NCBI RefSeq assembly: GCF_020783655.1
Contig: NZ_JAJGQH010000006.1
Coordinates: 1 to 64,000 of the forward strand
Length of the DNA stretch: 64,000 bases
DNA from: Xanthomonas melonis
GTDB lineage: Bacteria > Pseudomonadota > Gammaproteobacteria > Xanthomonadales > Xanthomonadaceae
Direction of reading: 5' to 3'
Shown: one piece after another, positions 57,727-64,000 of the stretch
How positions within the stretch are numbered: position 1 is the first letter of the stretch
Layout: every line of letters begins with the position of its first letter
Position numbers and translations under genes: made by a program
The notes under the pieces: generated by a model
Database searches by the model: none
The model's input: only the letters and a program-made list of their open reading frames with translations
Told to the model about the DNA's origin: nothing

Positions 57727-59274
57727 TCATGGCATGAGAACGCGTGCCTGACTGCGCTGCATCCAGTAGCGGTCGAACAGCCACATCAGCAATAGCGACA
57801 CCCCGACCAGCGGGAAGATCAGCCCGCAGATCACCAACAGCACCAGCACACCGCGCAGCGTGCGCGGATCGGCCGGCAACGGCGGCACGCCCAGGCCGCC
57901 GACCGGGCGACGTTTCCACCACATCACCGCCGCGCTCACGCAAAGCAGTACGATCGCCGCGCACGCCAGCAACAGGATCAGCTGGTTCGCCGTTCCGTAT
58001 TGCTGACCCAGGTGCACGTTGATGCCCCATTCCAGCGCACGCCCCACTGGCCCGTAATCGTGATAGCGCATGTCCAGCAGCACCGCACCGCTGTACTGAT
58101 CCAGATGGATCACGCGTTGGCGCTGCAGGTCGGCCGGATAGACCGAGGCGGTATACACCCCGGTGGCGCCACGCGGTGGCGAGACGCTGTAGCCCGGCAC
58201 GATGCCGAGCGCATCGAACCGCGCCATCGCCGAATCCAGACCGATTGCGCCGTGACCTGGCGCAGCGACACCGCCGGTGCCGCCGGTGCCGCCGGTGCCG
58301 CCGTGGGCGGCATGTTGAGACTGGACCGCGTGTTCTGACGGGCTTGGCTGTTCCGAGTGTTCCGAGTGTTCCGCATCCGCCAGCGTCACACTTACCCGCC
58401 CGTCACGCAGACCCTCGTCCACCACCGCGGCCCCACGCCCAGGCAGCACAGACTCCGGCACACGCGCCTGCCGCAACGACCACGCCGGATCGGTCGTCTC
58501 GGACAAACGCTGCTGCGACATCGGCTGCTGCACACGCAGCCCCGCGGGATAGCCGAAATCATGCCCATTGGCCCAGCGGTTGACCTGTGCGCCCCACAGC
58601 CAGGACCACGGCATGCCGGTCAGCGCCAGGAACAGCAGCACCGCGCCCACGCCGGCACCGGTCACCGCATGCAGGTCGCGCCAGAACAGCCGCTGCGCCG
58701 GCTTGCCGCGCACCTTGATCACGCCGCCGCGGCGCCCGCGCGGCCACCACAGGTAGAAGCCGGTGAGCACCAGCACGATTGCCCAACCCGCTGCCATTTC
58801 GATCAGCCCCTGCGCGAACGGCCCGAGCAGCTCCAGACTGTGCAGCCGCCGGATGGTCCAGGCCAGGGTGCCATGCTCGGGCAGGCTGCCCAGCACGCGC
58901 GCGCGATACGGGTCCACGTACATCACCCGCCGTGCGCCCTGCGCATCCACCAGCCCGATCTCGGCGCTGGCATCGGCCTGTTTCGGCGTGGTGTAGCGGA
59001 ACATACGACCGACGTGATGCCGCCTGGCCGCATCCACCAGCTGCTGCGCGGACGCGCGCGACGTTCCCACCGGCACCACCTTCAGCGCGTGATGCGCGCT
59101 GCGGTCGATCGCTTCCTGATACAGGAACGCCGCACCGGTCAACGCCAGCCACACAATGAACGGCAGCACCAGCAGGCCGGCGTAGAAATGCCAGCGCCAT
59201 ACCGCGCGGTAGAACCGCCAGCGGCCATCCTGCGACGCTGCACTGGCTCGGCCATCGTTGAAGAATGCGTGCAT
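57727..59274 (-). CDS. PepSY-TM membrane protein, probable metal-uptake accessory
   Basis: A 515-residue inner-membrane protein from MHAFFNDGR (59274; TGATG overlap with the receptor). TM1 is in WHFYAGLLVLPFIVWLALTG, PepSY-like periplasmic segments follow, with further membrane segments in GWAIVLVLTGFYLWWPRGRRGG, AVLLFLALTGMPW, LILLLACAAIVLLCVSAAVMW and a C-terminal one. This is the PepSY-TM family, often paired with siderophore or metal receptors as putative reductases. A His/Gly-rich loop at about 325-365 (EHSEHSEQ, HAAHGGTGG) is encoded by short tandem repeats and may bind metal. Third gene of the DUF2946-receptor operon. Confidence 0.88.
   Translation of the reverse strand: MHAFFNDGRASAASQDGRWRFYRAVWRWHFYAGLLVLPFIVWLALTGAAFLYQEAIDRSAHHALKVVPVGTSRASAQQLVDAARRHHVGRMFRYTTPKQADASAEIGLVDAQGARRVMYVDPYRARVLGSLPEHGTLAWTIRRLHSLELLGPFAQGLIEMAAGWAIVLVLTGFYLWWPRGRRGGVIKVRGKPAQRLFWRDLHAVTGAGVGAVLLFLALTGMPWSWLWGAQVNRWANGHDFGYPAGLRVQQPMSQQRLSETTDPAWSLRQARVPESVLPGRGAAVVDEGLRDGRVSVTLADAEHSEHSEQPSPSEHAVQSQHAAHGGTGGTGGTGGVAAPGHGAIGLDSAMARFDALGIVPGYSVSPPRGATGVYTASVYPADLQRQRVIHLDQYSGAVLLDMRYHDYGPVGRALEWGINVHLGQQYGTANQLILLLACAAIVLLCVSAAVMWWKRRPVGGLGVPPLPADPRTLRGVLVLLVICGLIFPLVGVSLLLMWLFDRYWMQRSQARVLMP
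58271..58368. repeat. Two 9-base tandem repeats inside the PepSY gene
   Basis: CCGCCGGTG is repeated three times (58271-58297, plus a partial copy) and TTCCGAGTG twice (58351-58368). They encode GGT and EHS steps. Both keep the frame if copies are gained or lost. Confidence 0.8.
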
Positions 59275-61301
59275 CAGAAGCTCCAATCCCACGACAGCGA
59301 CAGCGCGCGGCCATCTCCCGGCGAATAGCCGGAACTGCCGCTGTCGTACCATGCATAGACATAGGCGCGATCGGTCGCATTGCGCAGCTGCAGGCTCACT
59401 GCAGTGCGTGCACTCACGCTCCAGCGCGCACCCAGGTTGAGCAGCGCATAGCCGCCCGTGCGGCCCAGCGTGTTGCTGCGCTCCAGGAAATAGTCGCCCT
59501 GCGCGTTGCCCCAGGCGCTGAGCTGCAAGGCCGTGGTGAGCTGCCACTCCAGCCCGGCGGTTGCCAACCAGCGCGGCACGTTTTCGATCTCCTTGCCGCG
59601 CGTAGCCGGTGCGCTCGGGTCCGGTGTGGCGATGCTGGCCTTCTGCCGCGAATACGCGATCCACGCGCGCCAGTGTTCGGCCGGCTGCAGATTCACCTGC
59701 GCATCCCAGCCACGCCGCAGCGTGCGCCCCACATTGGCCACCTCGCCGACGCCGGGAACGCCGTTGACGCCAAGCACGGTCGCCACCTCGCCGGATGCGC
59801 GTTGCTCCCAGTACGCCAGGCGCCCGTCCAGCAGCACCGACGGCGCGAATTTGAAACCGGCTTCCCAGCCGTCGTTGATCGATGGCCCCAGATCTGCGGA
59901 CTGCCGACGATAGGCTCCGTCACCGCTACCGATCTGAAAGCTGCGCCCCCAGTTGGCGTACACGCTGTCGTGCTCGCCCACCCGATAGCTGGCGCTGAAC
60001 TTGGGTTGCCTGATGGCGCCGTAGCGGTAGATGGGGGCGTACACGCCAGCCAACACATCGTGCAATTGGCCATCGACACGATCGACCCGGTAACCCGGCA
60101 CCAGCTGCAGACGCCCGGTAGGTTCGAGCACCGCCTGCACATAGGCGCCGTGCGTGCGCAGGCCGTAGTCCCACGCGCGCAGTCGCGCCGTGCGCACACG
60201 CGCCACGGTGCGATACCGCCGCGACTGGTTGGACTGCCATTGCGCATCCACGCCGGCGTCCAGGTTGAGATCCATCGCCTCCCAGTCCGGCCGCCAGCTG
60301 CCGCGCAACAACACGCCGCGATGGGTTTCATCGGCATCGCGCTCCTGTTGCAGGCCTGCGGCCGAAAAACGCACCCAACGCTGGTTGCGGTAATCGTTCT
60401 GATAGGCCTTGGCGCTCCACTGCGCAGCTGCGCCCAGCGTGCCGTCCGCGTGCAACGCGGTCTGCCACAGCTGGCGTTCGCTGCGATCGTCCTGCGCATA
60501 CGCCGGTGAACTGCGCGGCGCCGCACGGGCGGTGGCCGCATCCAGATAGCCCGCCTCCAGTGCATGGTTGTCGTAATGGCGCGTGGTCAGCCCGGCGCGG
60601 AAGGCGCCATCCGGATCGGTGTAGAACCATTTGCCGGCCGCGCTGCGTTTGCGGGCGTCGGCATGTTCGCGATAGCCATCGGAGTCGCGCCAGGCCAGCA
60701 CGTAGTTCTGGCTCCACGCACCGCGTTCGACACCCTTGCCCAGTTGCAGCTCGCGTGCACCGAAACTGCCCCCGGTCACGCTCAGCCGGCCATCGTTGCC
60801 GCCGCTGCGGGTCAGCACATCCACGCTGCCGGCGATGGCGTTCAACCCATATCGTGCATCGTTGGTGCCGCGCACGATCTCGATGGCGCTGATGTCCTGC
60901 GGGAACACCGCGTCCAGATACGGCATGCCGCCAGCGTTGTCGTTGCTGGGAATGCCGTCGATCAGCAGCTTCACCGCATTGATCCGCCCCTCGCCATTGA
61001 AACCGCGGAACGAGAACCGCCCTGCATCGGTGCCCATGCGGAACGGGGTGACCTGCACGCCGGGCGCGCGCGTCAGCAGTTCCCAGCTGTAATCCACATG
61101 TTGATCGTGCAGCAGTTCGCCGCCGATCACATCCACCGAGCTGAGGACCTGCGCAGCACCTGGAAAGCGCGGTGCCTGTGCACCGACCTCCACCTTGCCC
61201 AGCATCAATGCCACCTCCTGCGCCTGCAGGGTACCGGCGGCTCCATACACCAGCGCCAACGACGGCGCGTACCACAACGCTTGCAACAACCCCCAACGCA
61301 T
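59274..61301 (-). CDS. TonB-dependent receptor, candidate copper-chelate receptor
   Basis: A 675-residue receptor from MRWGLLQALWYAPSLALVYG (61301; AAGGGA ribosome-binding site). Signal sequence, plug domain (VDVIGGELLHDQHVDYSWELLTRAPGV, RFSFRGFNG), then a barrel ending in SLSWDWSF with a terminal Phe. It sits between a DUF2946 ORF and a PepSY-TM gene, the order of the copper-regulated Bordetella operon that contains bfrG. Iron or another siderophore remains possible. The 168-base leader after the DUF2946 stop has a hairpin immediately before the ribosome-binding site. Confidence 0.92.
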   Translation of the reverse strand: MRWGLLQALWYAPSLALVYGAAGTLQAQEVALMLGKVEVGAQAPRFPGAAQVLSSVDVIGGELLHDQHVDYSWELLTRAPGVQVTPFRMGTDAGRFSFRGFNGEGRINAVKLLIDGIPSNDNAGGMPYLDAVFPQDISAIEIVRGTNDARYGLNAIAGSVDVLTRSGGNDGRLSVTGGSFGARELQLGKGVERGAWSQNYVLAWRDSDGYREHADARKRSAAGKWFYTDPDGAFRAGLTTRHYDNHALEAGYLDAATARAAPRSSPAYAQDDRSERQLWQTALHADGTLGAAAQWSAKAYQNDYRNQRWVRFSAAGLQQERDADETHRGVLLRGSWRPDWEAMDLNLDAGVDAQWQSNQSRRYRTVARVRTARLRAWDYGLRTHGAYVQAVLEPTGRLQLVPGYRVDRVDGQLHDVLAGVYAPIYRYGAIRQPKFSASYRVGEHDSVYANWGRSFQIGSGDGAYRRQSADLGPSINDGWEAGFKFAPSVLLDGRLAYWEQRASGEVATVLGVNGVPGVGEVANVGRTLRRGWDAQVNLQPAEHWRAWIAYSRQKASIATPDPSAPATRGKEIENVPRWLATAGLEWQLTTALQLSAWGNAQGDYFLERSNTLGRTGGYALLNLGARWSVSARTAVSLQLRNATDRAYVYAWYDSGSSGYSPGDGRALSLSWDWSF

Positions 61302-61314
61302 TGACCAATCCCTT

Positions 61315-61330
61315 GCCGTCACAAGACGGC
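61315..61330 (-). promoter_or_regulatory. Hairpin next to the receptor ribosome-binding site
   Basis: On the leftward strand GCCGTC-TTGT-GACGGC forms a 6-bp stem directly followed by AAGGGA and, seven bases later, the receptor start codon. The position would let folding or ribosome occupancy affect receptor translation. Confidence 0.5.
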
Positions 61331-61469
61331 ACGACAGCCGCGCACCACCCAGACAGCGGGCGCCAGCGTGATTCAAGGAAACGGGCGGTTCATCCAGCCA
61401 TGCACGCACCGGCCGACGCACTGGCGGCGGCGCAGCTGCGATGCAACGAACGCCCGCGACGGGCGAGGT

Positions 61470-61919
61470 TCACGCCTGCCGTGGCGGCCCGCGCGCGCCG
61501 AGCGCTGCCCAGCGCAGTGCCGCCCGGTGCGGTGCGGCAGAAGCTGCGGATATCGGCGATGGCCGCAACTGCAGCAGACATAGCACGGCCACGATCAGCC
61601 ACGGCAACAGCCGCGCCGCCAATACGCAGTAATCGCAGGCTTCGCCATGCGATGCGGCGGCGTGGTCACCGGCGTGTGGTGTGGTCGCGGCCGCGTGCCC
61701 GGCGTGATGCGATGCGTGCTGGTGGGATGCATGCTGGTGCGATGCGAACTGACCGCGCGCCAGCAAGGCGGTGTCGATGCTCGCCGACACCCCACTGGTG
61801 CACATCGGCTCCGCCGGCATCTGGCTCCAGCGACTGATCAACGGCGCCACCAGCATCAGCAGGACGGCCAGGCAGGCAAGCCGATGCAGCAGGCGGTGGT
61901 GGCGGAACGAACCCAGCAT
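61470..61919 (-). CDS. DUF2946-family small protein with CxxC and His-rich loop
   Basis: A 149-residue protein from MLGSFRHHRLLHRLACLAVLL (61919). A signal-like hydrophobic segment is followed by a single Cys (MCTSGV), a His-rich stretch (SHQHASHQHASHHAGH) from tandem repeats, then GEACDYCVLAARLLPWLIV containing CxxC and a second hydrophobic segment. This pattern fits DUF2946, often placed in front of TonB receptors. As I recall, a DUF2946 upstream ORF in Bordetella controls the downstream receptor operon through copper binding to its CxxC. A frame running upstream to 63080 is a shadow. Confidence 0.8.
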   Translation of the reverse strand: MLGSFRHHRLLHRLACLAVLLMLVAPLISRWSQMPAEPMCTSGVSASIDTALLARGQFASHQHASHQHASHHAGHAAATTPHAGDHAAASHGEACDYCVLAARLLPWLIVAVLCLLQLRPSPISAASAAPHRAALRWAALGARGPPRQA

Positions 61920-61925
61920 CCGGGC

Positions 61926-61931
61926 AGTGTA
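61926..61931 (-). promoter_or_regulatory. Possible -10 hexamer giving a leaderless DUF2946 mRNA
   Basis: On the leftward strand TACACT ends six bases before the ATG at 61919. If it acts as a -10 element, the transcript would start at or near the start codon. No clear -35 was seen. Speculative. Confidence 0.3.
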
Positions 61932-62495
61932 AGCGGCACGGCGCTGCCGCCGCGATGCCCGCAGCCCCTGCGCGACCGGATGTCGCACCCTGCGGCTTGG
62001 GTTTGGCGTCGCGTTGGCTGACCTGTCCGTCGATCCTGCCGAACAGCTTGCGTTCGCCCCTGCACCGGCTGAGCACCTGCCAAGGTCACCTCGAGCGAGC
62101 CAGCGGTCAGTCCCTGCAGCATCCCGCGCCGTCGACAACGGGGCGCGGCCAGGCGTCGGCAGAGATGGCTTGCCGCGGTCGACGCCAGGCACTGCGAGCT
62201 GGCGAAGCGCCGCCAGGACACCACCGCGCCCCGCCACAGTCAGGCCAGGCCAGCACCTGCACCCGTAGCGCGCAACGCCTCCCGGTGACGGCTCGGCGAC
62301 CAGCCTCTCCGCAACCCACTGTCGCCCAACGCCGGCAGGCATCGGCCTCTGGAGCGGGCGGATGCCCACCACAACGACGCCAGCGCGAAGCTGTCCAGGC
62401 CGGCAGTCACAGTTCCCGGCCGGCACCCGGCGCCGCATACCTGCTGCGCACGGCCATGCCCTATGCTTGCGGCTCATCCCATTCATACCGCGCGC
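61932..62495. other. Divergent non-coding region
   Basis: About 565 bases between the DUF2946 gene and the histidine kinase. Frames crossing it have no domain signatures. It should hold promoters for both directions; TATGCT at 62461-62466 is a possible -10 for the kinase. Confidence 0.4.
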
Positions 62496-63692
62496 ATGAG
62501 CACCGTCCTGTCCGATCCAGCGGCCGAGCCACTTCCCTGCGCCCCCAAACCGCCTAGCGAAGCCTTGCGCCTGCAAGCCCTGCGTGGCTACGGCATTCTC
62601 GATACCCCGCGCGAGGCGGCGTTCGAAGACATCACCCGGCTCGCGTCGATCATCTGCCAGACCCCGATCGCATTGATCAGCCTGGTCGATGCCGACCGCC
62701 AGTGGTTCAAGAGCGAACTCGGCATGGGCGAGCGGGAAACCCCGTTGTTCAAGTCGATGTGCGCGCACGCGCTGCTCGACAACGACGTACTGGTGGTACC
62801 GGACACCCGCGAAGACGTGCGCTTCTCGCGCAATCCGCTGGTCACCGGCGAGGCGCCGCTGTACTTCTATGCCGGCGCTCTGCTGAAGACCCCAGACGGC
62901 CTGCCCCTGGGCACGGTCTGCGTGCTGGACCGGAAGCCGCGCCAGCTCACCGACGAGCAGGTCGAAGCGCTGCGCGCGCTTGCGCGCCAGACCATGGCGC
63001 AGCTGGAACTGCGCCGTGCACTGCTGATCGCAGAAGAGTCCGATCGCTACCGCAGCCGGCTGATGGCCATCGCCGGTCACGATCTCAAGACGCCATTACG
63101 CACGGCCGCCTACGCCATCGACAAGATGCGCAGGCATGCCAATGTCGATTCGATTCCCACCCTGGTGACCGCACGCGATGCGATCGGCCAGGTCGCGCGC
63201 GAGCTGGACGAACTGGCGACGCTGGCCGCGGCAGGCAAGTCCGCGATGCCCGACCTGCAACCGCTGCAGCTGGAGGACGTGCTGCACGCGGTACTGGGCG
63301 TCTGGCGCCAGCCAGCCATCGACAAGTGCCTGGCGCTGCGCCATGTGCCGACCTCGCTGCGCGTCCGCAGCCACCCCACCTTATTGACCACGCTGATCGG
63401 CAACCTGGTCGGCAATGCGGTCAAGTACACCGAGCGCGGACGCGTGCTGGTCGGTGCGCGTCGTCGCCCCGGCCATGCCGTGGTGGAAATCATCGACAGC
63501 GGCATCGGTCTGAATCTGGAACAACCCGAACAGGTCTTCCAGGCCTTCCGCCAGGCCGACCCACGCAGCGACGGCCTGGGTATCGGCCTGTGGATCGTGC
63601 ACCGCACTGCCGAGACGCTGGGCTGCGAGGTCAGCGTGCGCTCCCGCCCGGAAGGCGGCACCTGCTTCTCCGTGCGGATTCCGCTTGCCTGA
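62496..63692 (+). CDS. GAF-domain sensor histidine kinase
   Basis: A soluble kinase of about 398 residues from MSTVLSDPAAEPL (62496). It has an N-terminal GAF domain about 35-175 (LQALRGYGILDTPREAAFEDITRLA, QWFKSELGMGERETP, CAHAL, GTVCVLD), HisKA with IAGHDLKTPLRT (His phospho-acceptor) and a HATPase domain with LIGNLVGNAVKYTERG, IDSGIGL and GLGIGLWIV. No membrane segment and no adjacent response regulator, so it is an orphan kinase. The GAF wording is that of the bacterial family found in cytosolic light- or redox-sensing kinases. A start at 62463 adds eleven residues. Confidence 0.93.
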   Translation: MSTVLSDPAAEPLPCAPKPPSEALRLQALRGYGILDTPREAAFEDITRLASIICQTPIALISLVDADRQWFKSELGMGERETPLFKSMCAHALLDNDVLVVPDTREDVRFSRNPLVTGEAPLYFYAGALLKTPDGLPLGTVCVLDRKPRQLTDEQVEALRALARQTMAQLELRRALLIAEESDRYRSRLMAIAGHDLKTPLRTAAYAIDKMRRHANVDSIPTLVTARDAIGQVARELDELATLAAAGKSAMPDLQPLQLEDVLHAVLGVWRQPAIDKCLALRHVPTSLRVRSHPTLLTTLIGNLVGNAVKYTERGRVLVGARRRPGHAVVEIIDSGIGLNLEQPEQVFQAFRQADPRSDGLGIGLWIVHRTAETLGCEVSVRSRPEGGTCFSVRIPLA

Positions 63693-64000
63693 GGCTTGTT
63701 GATCGATTCGCCTGGCAGTGGGCTCGCGTGGACGGCCGGCGTCTGGCGAGTTGTCCGCGGGCGGCGCTGCGCGCGGCATCCGGCTCGCCCCTGTACAGCT
63801 GCGTGGCCTTGCATAAAAAAGGCGGACCCGGGCTCCCGACCCGGGTCCGCCGCCAAGCACGCCAGGCCTCTCCCCAGGGACCCGGGTGCGCCAGCCGCTC
63901 TGTGCGCAGCCTCGCGCAGCAGTGATGCGACAGCGCTAGCAACCCTCCACGACACCCCACTGACCAGACCGGCAAGGCGATAGCGGCATCGCCGGTCCTG
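63693..64000. other. Region after the kinase, containing a leftward terminator
   Basis: About 300 bases to the window edge. The only clear element is the leftward terminator at 63815-63851. A leftward frame closes at about 63939-63941 (TAG) and could be the end of a gene starting beyond the window, but I cannot identify it. Confidence 0.4.
63815..63851 (-). terminator. Intrinsic terminator for an unseen leftward transcript
   Basis: GGCGGACCCGGG and CCCGGGTCCGCC form a perfect 12-bp stem with a 7-base loop, followed on the leftward strand by TTTTTT. Canonical form. It must end a transcript entering from the right edge, or a small RNA, because the kinase is read rightward. Confidence 0.9.

Noticed and set aside
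61470-63080. A 536-codon leftward open frame
   Set aside because: Only the last 149 codons look like a protein (DUF2946). The rest is Arg/Gly/Cys-rich and runs antisense to the histidine kinase.

Overview
The window looks like a chromosomal segment of a plant-associated Xanthomonas. The reasons are high G+C with strong GC3 bias, a pilB-pilA-pilC-pilD-coaE block next to a ColRS-type two-component pair, a cysteine-less PilD, a fused CysN/CysC, a GH6 cellobiohydrolase of the CbsA type, large carbohydrate-type TonB-dependent receptors, and short palindromic repeats built from GGGATTC-like units. Genus is confident; species is not. There is no phage, insertion sequence or CRISPR array in view.

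Layout. 1-5.9 kb: type IV pilus genes (pilB and two pilins leftward, pilC-pilD-coaE rightward), with a visibly AT-richer core covering the pilins and pilC. 6-8.5 kb: ColS/ColR-like kinase and regulator plus a small secreted protein. 8.7-14.8 kb: a RimK-like ATP-grasp ligase, GlgX debranching enzyme, an H-NS-like protein, an unknown 131-residue protein, a stand-alone STN-domain protein and tRNA-Gly(CCC). 15-24 kb: a GDSL autotransporter esterase, thiS-thiG, trmB, an SLC13-type transporter, a Rieske protein, a small membrane protein, an FAH-family hydrolase, mscL. 23.6-45.4 kb: a secreted-enzyme zone with an M28 peptidase, LacI regulator, GH6 cellobiohydrolase, TonB receptor, a GH2 enzyme fused to a LamG-like domain, a GH97 enzyme, a neprosin-like glutamic peptidase, a type-B carboxylesterase, a SpoU-type methyltransferase and an M1 aminopeptidase. 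45.7-49.9 kb: an RND efflux pump with its adaptor. 50.1-57.6 kb: the assimilatory sulfate pathway, cysD-cysNC leftward and cysJ-cysI-cysH rightward. 57.7-61.9 kb: a DUF2946-TonB receptor-PepSY operon that resembles a copper-acquisition system. 62.5-63.7 kb: a GAF-domain histidine kinase, then a terminator belonging to an unseen leftward transcript.

How the parts work together. PilB, PilC, PilD and the pilins build the pilus. The GH6, GH2, GH97, esterase and neprosin-like proteins all carry export signals and, with the TonB receptor and LacI regulator, suggest scavenging of plant polymers; the co-regulation is inferred. CysD/CysNC make PAPS, CysH reduces it to sulfite and CysJI reduces sulfite to sulfide. 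ThiS and ThiG use sulfur for the thiazole of thiamin.

Most notable observations: (1) three palindromic repeat elements at gene borders, one translated in frame as an N-terminal extension of CysN and one supplying the end of TrmB; (2) a DUF2946-receptor-PepSY operon in the order described for a copper-regulated Bordetella operon; (3) a plant-type neprosin in a bacterium; (4) a PilD without its zinc cysteines; (5) a compositional mosaic in the pil locus.
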